NCBI GenBank assembly: GCA_035341665.1
Contig: DAOQVR010000004.1
Coordinates: forward strand, 248,001 to 312,000
Direction of reading: 5' to 3'
DNA length: 64,000 bases
From: DAOQVR01 sp035341665
GTDB taxonomy: Bacteria > Chloroflexota > Anaerolineae > JAAYZQ01
The position numbers and the translations under genes were made by a program. Positions 43,207-51,921 of the stretch are shown here, piece after piece; position 1 is the stretch's first letter; the number at the start of each line of letters is the position of its first letter. The notes below the pieces were generated by a model. The model saw nothing but the letters and a program-made list of their open reading frames with translations. It did no database searches and was not told where the DNA came from.

Positions 43207-43239
43207 AGGTGCGCCGCACCTAAGAGGTGCGGCGTACCT
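43207..43239. terminator. 15-bp hairpin between convergent genes
   Basis: AGGTGCGCCGCACCT (43207-43221) and AGGTGCGGCGTACCT (43225-43239) pair over 15 bp with one G-U and a three-base loop. It is midway in the 295-bp region between the stops at 43141 (+) and 43437 (-). I saw nothing else there. Confidence 0.6.
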
Positions 43240-43436
43240 GCCCCGGCGCCGGACGATTGTCGGAGGTATGCCAGACCGCGGCTCTCAGGTACATCACGAC
43301 CGCGCAAGTACCCAAGCTCCGCCGCGCACCGCGGCGCGCAGGCACCTCGCGGGGGCACCTGCGACCTACCCCACTGCCACACTGGCGATTCTCGAGTCAG
43401 CGGGGACCCGGGGCCTGGCCAAGGCCTGCCTTCCGC

Positions 43437-45194
43437 TCACTCGCCCCACAGCGCGAGCGGCACGAAGAGCCGGCTGCGCACCTCGACTGCCCAGGTGTAT
43501 GTGGAAGTCAGCTCGCCGTCCGCCATGGCCGGGTGCACCAGCGGCGTCTCATCCCGGACGACGAGAGTGATCTCTACTGCGCCCAGCTGGTCCGCCTCGG
43601 TTGAATAGGCAAAGGTCGCCTCGTTCTCACCCGGCACGGGCTCACCGTTCACCAGCCAGACAATGTCCGCGGGCGGCCCTCCCAGCGGCTGGAGGACAGC
43701 TGCGCCAAAGGTGGCCTCCGCAGGATGGTAGAGGACGACCGGGCCCACGGGGTAGACCGAGCCCGGCTCGATCAGGCTGATTCCCTCTTCGGGCACTCCC
43801 CAGCCCCCCTGGTACAGCTTCAGCACATAGGTCTGCGCGGGCACCTGGCAGAAGGGTTTGCCCAGCTCACGCATGATGCAGCTCAGGCCGGAGCGATACA
43901 TGCCCGTCGAGTGGTAGCGGGCCCCCTCGAACAGGCCGACGAAGCCGTTCCACTGGCTCTGCTCGGGGGTGGGGATGGGGGTCGTAGGCTCGATCCAGGG
44001 GTTCCACTTGATCTGCTCGCGCACCGTCACGTCGGTCACGTTGGGCTCGCACCCCGGGCCCGTTATGTCGCTGCAGGGTGGGTAGCCGGGGTAGGCGCTC
44101 TCGTACTCGTCGGCCAGGCCCGCGAATGAGTGGCCCAATTCGTGCTGGGCGATCTGCACCGCCAGCGGGTGCATGGCGACAACCGCGATGAGGCCGCCCG
44201 AGCCGCCGTATGTGGCGTCGTTCACAAGGACCAGGATCGAGTCCCAGTCTGGCACGGCCCCGGCTGCGGCAAGCACCTTCGCCTCATCGGCCACCAATAG
44301 GCGGTGGATCCAGTAGGCGCAGTAGCGCGCATCGAACGCCGTGTCGACCATCAGCCCCTCGAGCGGGTCCCCCTGCATGGCCGGGTCGCCGCAGCAGGAG
44401 GGATCCTCGTACCCGCAGGAGGGAGAGTAGGGCGGGTGGTCGGCGCCCGACTCGTCCGACGGGGTGAAAAGGGTGTGGACGTTGGCATAGTTGGCGTATT
44501 CCGCCAGCGGCGAGATGGAGAAAAACTGGCCTGCCACCTGCTGTGCATCGGCCTCGAAATCGCCCTCCTGCGCCGCCGTGTAGCCGTCGCCCATGATCAG
44601 CAGGTCGAAGCGGTTGGCCGGGTCCCCTTCTGGCGAGGACAGGGTGTAGGCGCCAAGATCCGTCCCAGGTGTGGTCGATGCCAGCAGGTCCAGGTCCAGC
44701 ACGGCGGTGCGGCTTGGCGCGCCACCATCCCAGGGCGTAAGGAGGAGAGTCGCCTCGGACAGGGCCGGCACGCGCACGGCAAAGAAGGGCTCGTCGAGCG
44801 GGACCACTTGCCCGTCGATTGTGCCGCCCTCACGGTGAAACTCCCCTCGCAGCCAACGTGGGACGGTCACCAACGAGCGAAAAAGGATGCCGCCGCCCTG
44901 CGAGCGCACGGCAACCGAGATCGGCTGCCGGTCCCTGCCCACCCCGGCGAGGGCGGCCATCAACTGCTCCTGGTCGAGTGATGCCAAGCCGGCCACGCTC
45001 ACGCGGGAGTGGGAGAGAGACACGACCTCGCCGTTTGCCTGGAGGCGAAACACGATGTAGTGCGCCGCGAGACCTGCTTCGGGCGGAACCGTCGTCGCAG
45101 AGTCCACTGGGCCAGGCACAGAGAGCAGAGCAGCCAGCCCCACCAGCAACACGACGCGCAACGCTTGGCCATTCCACGTGACAGACCGGCTCAT
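43437..45194 (-). CDS. Secreted M64-family zinc metallopeptidase
   Basis: This 585-aa exported protein has a signal peptide (about 12-32) and a beta-rich N-terminal domain of about 170 residues. The catalytic domain contains the zinc motif HELGHSFAGLADEY (first His near residue 349), the M64 hallmark, preceded by LIMGDGYTAAQ, also typical. The C-terminal part is Ig-like, and the protein ends LFVPLALWGE, similar in character to the tails of the PKD and C25 proteins. AGGAGGG precedes ATG. Named members cleave immunoglobulin A, but environmental relatives probably digest general protein. Confidence 0.88.
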   Translation of the reverse strand: MSRSVTWNGQALRVVLLVGLAALLSVPGPVDSATTVPPEAGLAAHYIVFRLQANGEVVSLSHSRVSVAGLASLDQEQLMAALAGVGRDRQPISVAVRSQGGGILFRSLVTVPRWLRGEFHREGGTIDGQVVPLDEPFFAVRVPALSEATLLLTPWDGGAPSRTAVLDLDLLASTTPGTDLGAYTLSSPEGDPANRFDLLIMGDGYTAAQEGDFEADAQQVAGQFFSISPLAEYANYANVHTLFTPSDESGADHPPYSPSCGYEDPSCCGDPAMQGDPLEGLMVDTAFDARYCAYWIHRLLVADEAKVLAAAGAVPDWDSILVLVNDATYGGSGGLIAVVAMHPLAVQIAQHELGHSFAGLADEYESAYPGYPPCSDITGPGCEPNVTDVTVREQIKWNPWIEPTTPIPTPEQSQWNGFVGLFEGARYHSTGMYRSGLSCIMRELGKPFCQVPAQTYVLKLYQGGWGVPEEGISLIEPGSVYPVGPVVLYHPAEATFGAAVLQPLGGPPADIVWLVNGEPVPGENEATFAYSTEADQLGAVEITLVVRDETPLVHPAMADGELTSTYTWAVEVRSRLFVPLALWGE

Positions 45195-45289
45195 CGGACC
45201 CTCCTATGCGAGACGTCTCAATGCGTGCCCTCGCCGGTCTCCGCCCTAACCCGTCCTTCCCCAGGAGGCAGAGGGCGCAGACCGCACAT

Positions 45290-46918
45290 CTACCTCCGTA
45301 GCACCCGCCCACGGCGCGGGCCGGGAATCAACCGCCCCTCCTGCACCACGATTTGCCCCGCCAGCAGCACGGCGTGGATGCCCACCGGCGGAAGGTCGGG
45401 CTGCTCACGCGTCGTGCGGTCGGCAACCGACGCTGCATCGAAGAGCACCAGGTCGGCCGGACCACCCTCGGCAATCCGCCCGACCCCGGCAAGTCCCATC
45501 CTCTCGGCCGGGTACGAAGTCATCCGCCGCACCGCTTCCTCAAGCGGAAAGAGCCCCAGGTCGCGGCTGTAGCGCCCCAGGATGCGCGGGAACGTGCCGT
45601 ACGAGGCTGGGTTGGCCTTGCCTCGCCGGGTCAGGATCGTGTCCGTCATGAAGGAGCAGAGCGGGTGCGAGAGGGCAGCCCGCAGCGGCGCCTCGTTCGT
45701 TTCGTCGCCCGAGTAGGTGTAGAGCAGAATGCGCGCCTTGCCTCCACTGGCGCGCGCCACATGCATGTAGGCATCGAAAGGAGTCTTTTTCAGCCGGCGC
45801 GCGATCTCGGCAAAATCGAGGCCCTCCAGCTCCGCCAGCTCCGGCCTTCCAACGTGCAGCAGCACTAAGTCACCGTACCCGATGCCCAGGGCCAGCCGCA
45901 GAAGGTCGATTTCGCGTTTGAGCCGCTTGAGCGCCTGTGAATCGTCCACCAGCCGGTGAAAGTCCGCCAGGAACCAGGCCGGAAAGATCACGTTGATGGT
46001 CGTGTTGCCACAGGTGTAGGGGAATGCGTCGAAAGCGACGTCCAGCCCAGACGCCGCCGCTCGCTCTATGTCGCGCAGGACGCTGCGATGGGTGCGCCAG
46101 GTGCGCCGCCCGACAAAAATCTGGTGGGACAGCTGTGTCCGGACAGCGGCCTGCCGTCCTAGGTCCAGCAGCTCGCGCACCGAGCGAATGTTGTGCGCCG
46201 TGCCGCCGATCATCGGCGTGTAGAGCGCCGAGACCCAGGAGTAGGCGCGGCCATGGACGGTGAAGACCGCCCCCGTCTCGGCGACGACGCGCAGCATCGC
46301 CAGCAGCTCTTCGTTGGAGGCAAAGATGCAGGGGGCATAGGCCAACCCTGTGGAGAAGCCGAGCGCTCCCACCTCCAGCGCACGGCGGGTGCCGTCGCGC
46401 ATCGCTTGCCGCTGGGCAGCATCCGCGGCCGTAGTCGAGGCGCCCATGGCGGCGTAGCGTAGTGCGCCGTGTCCCACCAGAAATCCGCAATTCAGCAGCA
46501 TTCCACGGCGCTCCATCTCGCCCAGGAACTCGCCGAAGGAGCGCCACTGGTACTCGAACGCGCGCTCGCGGCACATCTCGGAGTAGCCATCCTCCAGCGG
46601 GATGGAAGCCTCGGTGACCGGCGCTGGCGAAAAACCGCAGTTGCCGCCGACGATGGTGGTCACACCCTGCAGCAGGAGAGGCGCAAGGATGTCGTCGTGA
46701 TCCTCCAGCGGCAGGATCCAGTCTGCATGCGAGTGGATGTCGAGAAAGCCGGGTGCCACGATGAGGCCCGCGGCATCGACCGAATGCCGGCCCTGGAGGG
46801 GCTCGCCTTCGGAGACGGCGGCGATGCGCCCATCCCGCACCCCCAGGTCTGCGCGAAAGCGCGGCCGGCCTGTGCCGTCGATCACGGTGCCGTTGCGGAT
46901 GATCAGGTCCAGGTCCAT
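45290..46918 (-). CDS. N-acyl-D-amino-acid deacylase family amidohydrolase
   Basis: This cytoplasmic protein of 542 aa opens with DLIIRNGTVIDGTG and has the metal-binding DIHSHADW near residue 66. The urease-superfamily TIM-barrel pattern and the closing beta domain (DLVLFDAASVADRTT) are typical of D-aminoacylases. The reaction would be hydrolysis of N-acyl-D-amino acids or related dipeptides. It lies 12 bp after the transporter gene and shares its promoter. The pair probably imports and splits acylated amino acids or peptides, consistent with the secreted peptidases encoded nearby. Confidence 0.88.
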   Translation of the reverse strand: MDLDLIIRNGTVIDGTGRPRFRADLGVRDGRIAAVSEGEPLQGRHSVDAAGLIVAPGFLDIHSHADWILPLEDHDDILAPLLLQGVTTIVGGNCGFSPAPVTEASIPLEDGYSEMCRERAFEYQWRSFGEFLGEMERRGMLLNCGFLVGHGALRYAAMGASTTAADAAQRQAMRDGTRRALEVGALGFSTGLAYAPCIFASNEELLAMLRVVAETGAVFTVHGRAYSWVSALYTPMIGGTAHNIRSVRELLDLGRQAAVRTQLSHQIFVGRRTWRTHRSVLRDIERAAASGLDVAFDAFPYTCGNTTINVIFPAWFLADFHRLVDDSQALKRLKREIDLLRLALGIGYGDLVLLHVGRPELAELEGLDFAEIARRLKKTPFDAYMHVARASGGKARILLYTYSGDETNEAPLRAALSHPLCSFMTDTILTRRGKANPASYGTFPRILGRYSRDLGLFPLEEAVRRMTSYPAERMGLAGVGRIAEGGPADLVLFDAASVADRTTREQPDLPPVGIHAVLLAGQIVVQEGRLIPGPRRGRVLRR

Positions 46919-46930
46919 CCGACTCCTCCT

Positions 46931-48373
46931 CTAGAACGGCCCGTACCCGATCGCCACCGCTATGCCCAGGAAGGCGATCGAGACAGCCAGCAGCGCCAAC
47001 CAGAGAGGCCACGACCACCTCAGCCACTTGCTGTAGCGCACGGTCGTCAGCCCCAGGCTGATGAGCAGCATCGCGTTCGTGGGATAGATCAGGTTTGCGG
47101 GGCCATCCCCCAGGCAGTAGGCGAGCACTGTCTGCTGGCTCGTCACGTCCAGCATCCCGGCAAGCGGCAGCAGGATGGGCAGCATCAGGAACCCCTTGGC
47201 CGAGCCAGAAGGCACAAAGAGCTCTATGACCATGGTCAGCCCATAGATCAGCAGGACCATGACAAAGGGGCTGGCCGACTCCAGCGGCGTCGCCGCCGCA
47301 TGCAGGATCGTGTCCAGCACACCGCCCATCAGCACAATGTGTTTGACACTCGTCGCCAGCAGAATGAGAGGGATGGCCGGCGCAATACCCAGGATCCCCT
47401 GCCAGAGCGCGCTCCAGGTTCTGTGGCCCATGCCGGCGATCAGCCCGGCTCCGATCCCTGCCACCAGGAACAGGACGCCGACGATCGGAAAGGCATAGTC
47501 GGAGATGGCCTGGACAAAGGGCGAGGCAAAGAGCACCGCCAGGATCACCACCAGGCAGGCGCCGAAGAAGGTGAGCGCAGCCCCCATGCGGGGGTTCTCG
47601 CCTGCGGCCGCGTGAAAATCCCCGTAGCGGCTGCGGTCGGCTCCGTCCTCGCCGTAGATGGGCGAGGCCTCCGGCCTGCGCTCGATGCGCCGTGCGTAGG
47701 TGACAAGGAAAGTGGCAAAGACGGCATAGACGACGAGCCACAGGACGACCCGCAGGAGCGTACCGGAGAACATGGGCAGGCCGGCCAGCTTCTGGCCCAC
47801 GCCCACGGTGAAGGGGTTCGTGATAGCCGCGGTAAAGCCGAGATTGGTCGCCAGCACCGACATCCCCAGTCCGACGAAGGCATCCCACCCAACCGAGTAG
47901 GCCAGCGCTACGCACACCGGCACCAGGATGATCGACTCCTCGACAATGCCGAAGAACGCGCCCATGAGCATGAAGAAGCCGGTGACGACCAGGAGCAGCA
48001 GGTACTTTCGCCTGGCATACCGTTTGACGATGCGCGCCAGCAGGGTGTGGATGAGCCCCGACTTTTCCATGATGGAGAAAGACCCGCCGATAAAGATCAG
48101 AAAGATGAGGATGACGATCAGCGTCAGGTTTCCCGGCGCAGCCAGGATCTCCACCGGTGCCGTGAGCCAGCGCCAAATGGGATAGTCGGGCCGCTCGACC
48201 AGGCGGAACGAGCCGGGGTCGATCGACTCTCGCCCGTCGAGCAGGACACGCTCGTAGCTGCCCGCCGGGATGGCGCGAGTGAGGACGCCGGCAACCATCA
48301 TGAGCGCAAAGAGGATGAGAACCGACTGGAGGAACATGCGACGGCCGATTCGGATGCTCGAGTCCTGAGTCAT
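46931..48373 (-). CDS. YfcC/DcuC-type membrane transporter
   Basis: This 480-aa protein has about 11-12 membrane helices. Features shared with the YfcC/C4-dicarboxylate anaerobic carrier group include the early FIGGSFSIMEKSGLI, a central GIVEESIILVP, and FVPSGSAKGFLMLPILLPLAG near the C-terminal half. The family moves dicarboxylates, amino acids or peptides with ion coupling; members are poorly characterised. GGAGG lies six bases before ATG. Coupling to the downstream deacylase suggests import of N-acyl amino acids or peptides. Confidence 0.86.
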   Translation of the reverse strand: MTQDSSIRIGRRMFLQSVLILFALMMVAGVLTRAIPAGSYERVLLDGRESIDPGSFRLVERPDYPIWRWLTAPVEILAAPGNLTLIVILIFLIFIGGSFSIMEKSGLIHTLLARIVKRYARRKYLLLLVVTGFFMLMGAFFGIVEESIILVPVCVALAYSVGWDAFVGLGMSVLATNLGFTAAITNPFTVGVGQKLAGLPMFSGTLLRVVLWLVVYAVFATFLVTYARRIERRPEASPIYGEDGADRSRYGDFHAAAGENPRMGAALTFFGACLVVILAVLFASPFVQAISDYAFPIVGVLFLVAGIGAGLIAGMGHRTWSALWQGILGIAPAIPLILLATSVKHIVLMGGVLDTILHAAATPLESASPFVMVLLIYGLTMVIELFVPSGSAKGFLMLPILLPLAGMLDVTSQQTVLAYCLGDGPANLIYPTNAMLLISLGLTTVRYSKWLRWSWPLWLALLAVSIAFLGIAVAIGYGPF

Positions 48374-48400
48374 ACGACACCTCCGCGTGCCAGATGGCCC

Positions 48401-48429
48401 ATTCTACACCATGGGGTGCCGGACTGCAA
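48401..48429 (-). promoter_or_regulatory. Promoter of the transporter/deacylase operon
   Basis: On the minus strand TTGCAG (48424-48429) and TAGAAT (48401-48406) are 17 bp apart, about 28 bp before the transporter ATG. Confidence 0.55.
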
Positions 48430-48497
48430 AGCCGTGCGTGAGAGGCTCAAGCGCGGGTGGATGCAAGCGGCACGGCGTGCCTCTCGTCGGGGCCCGT

Positions 48498-48740
48498 CTC
48501 CCGACCACGCGGCGTGCCTCACGCCCCCGCGCATTCCCTCGGCGTTCCGGCGTGGTCTCCCGACCACGCGGCGTGCCTCACGCCCCCGCGCGTTCCCTCG
48601 GCGTTCCCGCGTGGTCTCCCGACCACGCGGCCTGCCTCACCCCCCGCGCGTTCCCGCGTGGCCTCCCGACCACGCGGTGTGCCTCCGCCCCCGCGCGTTC
48701 CCGCGTGGCCTCCCGACCACGCGGCATGCCCCACGCCGCC
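48498..48740. repeat. Tandem palindromic repeats, five copies (59/59/47/47 bp)
   Basis: Units start at 48498, 48557, 48616, 48663 and 48710 with CTCCCGACCACGCGG. The first two are 59 bp; the next two lack an internal 12 bp (one of two GCGTTCC-containing direct repeats). At unit junctions CCGCGTGGTC and GACCACGCGG flank TCCC, so each junction can form a perfect or near-perfect hairpin. No gene is present from 48430 to 48842. Confidence 0.85.
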
Positions 48741-48751
48741 CGCCCCGTGTA

Positions 48752-48773
48752 GGGCGGGTTTCCAAACCCGCCC
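48752..48773 (+). repeat. REP/MITE-like palindrome, copy 1
   Basis: GGGCGGGTTT and AAACCCGCCC form a perfect 10-bp stem around CC. The element begins GTAGGGCGG, as does the minus-strand reading of the palindrome at 49893-49929. Confidence 0.6.
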
Positions 48774-48842
48774 ACTCCGCCGGCCCCGATCCCCCGGGCG
48801 CACGTTGGGGACCGGTCACCCGGCCGCCTCACCCGCCGCGCC

Positions 48843-49607
48843 TCACCGCAACAGCCGCCCGATCGCCTCCATCACCTGCCCGGCGACGGCCCTGTCGCGC
48901 CCCTGCCTCTGCTCCGGCACCTCCGGCTCGAACAGCGGCCCGAAAGAAACCCTCACCCGGCCCACCCCCTCGCGCACGCCAACCGGGAGCACCGGAAGGC
49001 CGGCCCGCACGAGATGAGCGATGAACTCGCCGGCGCCAGGCGGCGGCTCGGCCGGCACCGCGTCACGCACGGCAGTCCCCTCCGGAGCAAGGCCGATCAT
49101 CCCGCCCGTCGGCGCCAGCTCGCGCGCCAGCCGCAGCGCTTGCCGGACGGCACGGGCGCGCGCCTCGACCTCGCGCGGGTCGGGCGGCATGGGCGGCATC
49201 AACACAAAACCGTAGACGCGCCCGACACGCCGAAACGCCCACCGGGTCGCCGGCGTGACGAACCTGTCACGCCACGTGCCGGGCGGGTAGCGCCACGCCG
49301 CCGCCATGACCCAGTGAATGTCGCGCGCCGCCCCCGGCGCACGCCGTGCAGCCACGGCAGCGCTGATGACCAACGCCAGCCACCACGAGGGAAACCAGTC
49401 AGGCGAGTAGTGGTTGCAGGCGATCAGGCAGGGACCCCGCTCAGGCACCTGCTCCGCTCCGGCTATCTCCAGGGACAGACCAAGGCTCACCAGCGCCGTT
49501 TGGGCGTCTCGGCTCAAGGAGCGCGGGCTCTGGCACGCCACGGAGAGGCCAAAGCCGGGCAGCATGCGGCGCGGGAGCCGGAAGCGTGGGACGGTCAGGG
49601 CGCTCAT
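48843..49607 (-). CDS. LPLAT-family acyltransferase homologue with shifted motif
   Basis: This 254-aa protein resembles 1-acyl-glycerol-3-phosphate acyltransferases: EQVPERGPCLIACNH leads into the active-site region, and APEGTA matches the FPEGT motif. The catalytic pattern is N65-H66-Y-S-P-D70, so the Asp is one residue closer to the His than in NHxSxxD; activity is uncertain. ATG at 49607 has GGAG three bases upstream, while a TTG ten codons earlier is an alternative. It stands alone between repeat elements, which suggests recent acquisition or a rearranged locus. Confidence 0.78.
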   Translation of the reverse strand: MSALTVPRFRLPRRMLPGFGLSVACQSPRSLSRDAQTALVSLGLSLEIAGAEQVPERGPCLIACNHYSPDWFPSWWLALVISAAVAARRAPGAARDIHWVMAAAWRYPPGTWRDRFVTPATRWAFRRVGRVYGFVLMPPMPPDPREVEARARAVRQALRLARELAPTGGMIGLAPEGTAVRDAVPAEPPPGAGEFIAHLVRAGLPVLPVGVREGVGRVRVSFGPLFEPEVPEQRQGRDRAVAGQVMEAIGRLLR

Positions 49608-49681
49608 CCGCTCCAGTATACGCCAGACCTGGGACAAGCTCCAATTACCCGCCTTGACTCCCCAGGCCCATCGTGGCCTAA

Positions 49682-49843
49682 CCGACTAGCAAGCCCGGCA
49701 TCGAGTGCGACTTCAACCCGGAGCGCAAAGAGCTCGACCCGGAGCTGTGGGTCACCCAGCCTCTGGCCGAGGGTACGCGGATCAAGCTCAGCCTGCAGTA
49801 CACCTGCGAGGTGGTCGCGGAGGAGGTAGCCGGGCCGGGCTAG
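49682..49843 (+). pseudogene. Orphan C-terminal coding remnant, 53 codons
   Basis: An open frame with strongly coding-like base composition (third positions mostly G or C) reads KPGIECDFNPERKELD, then PELWVTQPLAEG and YTCEVVAEE before TAG. It has no start codon after the upstream TAA at 49679-49681. It looks like the 3' end of a gene whose front part was lost, and it sits between the two palindromic repeat copies. I do not recognise the family. The region 49844-50038 otherwise holds only the second palindrome. Confidence 0.4.
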
Positions 49844-49892
49844 CGCGCTACCGGGGCGCACGCTCGAGGCCAGCTCAAGGCTGCGCCCATCC

Positions 49893-49929
49893 GGTCGCCC
49901 GGCGGGAATCCGCCCTACGCCGGGCGACC
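49893..49929 (-). repeat. REP/MITE-like palindrome, copy 2 (inverted)
   Basis: GGTCGCCCGGC (49893-49903) pairs with GCCGGGCGACC (49919-49929) over 11 bp. On the minus strand the loop reads GTAGGGCGGATTCCC, which matches the start of the element at 48752. Confidence 0.6.
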
Positions 49930-50038
49930 CTTCGGTGCCGAAACCACCGTCTGGTGGCAGGGACCAGCGATTGCGCGTACTCCTTTATCCGCGACTGGCG
50001 CTCACCCGCCCAGACGAGACCCCGCTGGGTGAGCGCGC

Positions 50039-50731
50039 TCAGCCCGCCGCTCCGCTCACGATCCGTCCCGCAGCCATCTCGACCGTGCGCATCCCCGGCG
50101 AGACAAGCTGGCGTGTGTGCGTCACCAACAAAAAGGCCAGGCCCAGGCTTATGTGAAGATCGTGGAACAGCTCCATGATCTCTGTCTCTGTTCGCTCGTC
50201 GAGGTTGCTGGTCGGCTCGTCCGCCATCAGCACCTCCGGTCGGTTGATCAACGAGCGGGCAATCACCACCCGCTGCTGTTGCCCCGCTGAAAGCTGGCGC
50301 GGGTAGGCCGCCAGCTTGTCCGCCAGTCCGACCCTCCCCAAGAGCTCCTTCGCCCGCCCCATGGCGTCGACTCCGTGCCCATTCGCTCCGAGCGTCGTGG
50401 GAAAGAAGACGTTCTCCAGCACCGTCAGCGTGGGCAGCAGGCTCGGGAACTGAAAAACAAAGCCGATGCGCTGGTTGCGCAGGTGCGACTGCTCCGCATC
50501 GCTGAGCTTCCAAAGCTCGACGCCATCGAAGGTGACTCGGCCCGCGGTGGGCCTCGTCAGGCCGGCAGCCAGGTTGAGCAGCGTGGTCTTACCTGACCCG
50601 GAGCGGCCGACGAGTGCGACCGACTCGCCGGCACCTATCTCCAGCGAGACGTCGCTCACCGCATGGACGTCGTTTCCCTTGCCCAGGCGATAGCTCTTGC
50701 TTACATTCTCTAGTCTGATCATGCTCGTCAC
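50039..50731 (-). CDS. MacB/LolD-type ABC transporter ATPase
   Basis: This 230-aa ATPase has Walker A GRSGSGKTT (42-50), signature LSAGQQQR, Walker B LMADEPTSNLD and H-loop VTHT. Its start overlaps the stop of the permease gene by 4 bp (TCAT on the plus strand), so the two subunits are coupled. It differs from the ATPase at 10.2-10.9 kb and serves a separate exporter. Genes upstream in the same run encode a DUF4418-like protein and a copper-protein lipoprotein, which hints at a role in metal or envelope homeostasis. Confidence 0.93.
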   Translation of the reverse strand: MTSMIRLENVSKSYRLGKGNDVHAVSDVSLEIGAGESVALVGRSGSGKTTLLNLAAGLTRPTAGRVTFDGVELWKLSDAEQSHLRNQRIGFVFQFPSLLPTLTVLENVFFPTTLGANGHGVDAMGRAKELLGRVGLADKLAAYPRQLSAGQQQRVVIARSLINRPEVLMADEPTSNLDERTETEIMELFHDLHISLGLAFLLVTHTRQLVSPGMRTVEMAAGRIVSGAAG

Positions 50732-51921
50732 TCCCGCATCGCGACTGCCGGGTCCTGCCGGCTGATCCGGACGGCCGGCAGCAGCGCGGCCAGAAAGACA
50801 GAGCCCATCGCCAGCAGCAGCCCGATCCCGACCTGAAGTATGAGGGATCCGGGCGACGGCAGAAGGAAGGGCACGCCGAGCGAGCTCACGATCAGCCTCC
50901 GGAACAGATAGATCGCGAGGACGGCAAGAAAGACGCCGGTCGACGCCCCGCAGAAGGCGAGCAGGCTTGCCTCAGCCAGCAGCGAGCGCGACACATAGCG
51001 GCGCGTCGCCCCAAGCGCCCGCATCACCCCAAGCTCGCGCCGCCTCTCGTTGGCCGCCATTAGGTAGACCATTCCGATGAGAACGATCGCGAGCGGCCAG
51101 ATCAGCGCCATGACGACCACAACCGTGTTCAGCAAGCTCCTGAGCTGTGTGCGCGACGAAGAAAAGAGATTGTCGCTCTGGATCGGATAGACCCCCGGCA
51201 CGCTCCGGTAGATCTCGACGGCAAGTTCCTCGGTCGAAACGCCCGGCCCAGAGCGCAGCAGAACGGCCGAGACCTGGTCCGGCGGGATGATGAGCGGCTC
51301 CTCGGCGTACTCCTCCGAGATGCGGGCCACTTCGCGCGCCGTCTCCAGGGTGAGAAAGACGCTCTGGTCCAGGCCGGTGCCCGTGGGCTCTAGGTTCCCC
51401 TTGAGCTTGAGCAGCGCGCTGTAGACCAGGATGCCGTCCTCGCCTTCCGTAGCAAAGATATAGTCGCCGCCAATCACCTCGCCTAGGCCCAGACCCTCCG
51501 GAAGTCGTTTCTGAAGCCAGGGCCGCACGGTAAAGTCAGTCGCGGGATCGTAGGCGATCATGAACATCTCGGAGACCGAGCAGCAGGAGGCGTTGAGCAG
51601 CGTGGAAAGGTAAACCTGGGGCGAGACGGCCTCCACCCCCGGGATGGCACCCAGCGCACGGACGGTCTCCTCCGGCATCCAAAAGTGCGCCGGGGCACCC
51701 ATCAGCAGCGCGCCCTCGATATCGGCCTGTGCGCCCTCCGGCACGACGACGATGTCGGCGCCCAGCCTGTCAGCCGCGAGCTCCAGGCTGGTGGCGGCCC
51801 CCCGCAGCAGCAAGGTGGCAAACAGGGCAAAGGCAGCCACCAGCAGGGCACACAGGGCAACGACCCAGCTGCGCAGCCCGTTGCCAGATATGTTCTTCCA
51901 GGCAAGTTGCAGAAGGGTCAT
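50728..51921 (-). CDS. FtsX-type ABC transporter permease, 397 aa
   Basis: This is a single-unit MacB/LolC-like permease with one N-terminal helix (about 20-42), an extracellular domain (about 45-265) and an FtsX domain with three helices (about 275-385). It contains the ANERRRELGVMRALGATRR coupling segment. Start at 51921 gives a 4-bp overlap with the preceding stop; longer frames add over 100 residues of arginine- and cysteine-rich sequence that is not coding-like. The extracellular domain has a CC pair near residue 107. The substrate is unknown. Confidence 0.92.
   Translation of the reverse strand: MTLLQLAWKNISGNGLRSWVVALCALLVAAFALFATLLLRGAATSLELAADRLGADIVVVPEGAQADIEGALLMGAPAHFWMPEETVRALGAIPGVEAVSPQVYLSTLLNASCCSVSEMFMIAYDPATDFTVRPWLQKRLPEGLGLGEVIGGDYIFATEGEDGILVYSALLKLKGNLEPTGTGLDQSVFLTLETAREVARISEEYAEEPLIIPPDQVSAVLLRSGPGVSTEELAVEIYRSVPGVYPIQSDNLFSSSRTQLRSLLNTVVVVMALIWPLAIVLIGMVYLMAANERRRELGVMRALGATRRYVSRSLLAEASLLAFCGASTGVFLAVLAIYLFRRLIVSSLGVPFLLPSPGSLILQVGIGLLLAMGSVFLAALLPAVRISRQDPAVAMRE

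Noticed and set aside
48498..48740. The tandem repeats as a possible CRISPR array
   Set aside because: The units are contiguous with no variable spacers, their lengths differ by a slippage deletion, and no cas genes are near.
45870..49024. Long open frames of more than 830 codons on both strands over the transporter and deacylase genes
   Set aside because: They are rich in Arg, Pro, His and Gly, lack family motifs, and overlap two genes with clear membrane helices and metal motifs.
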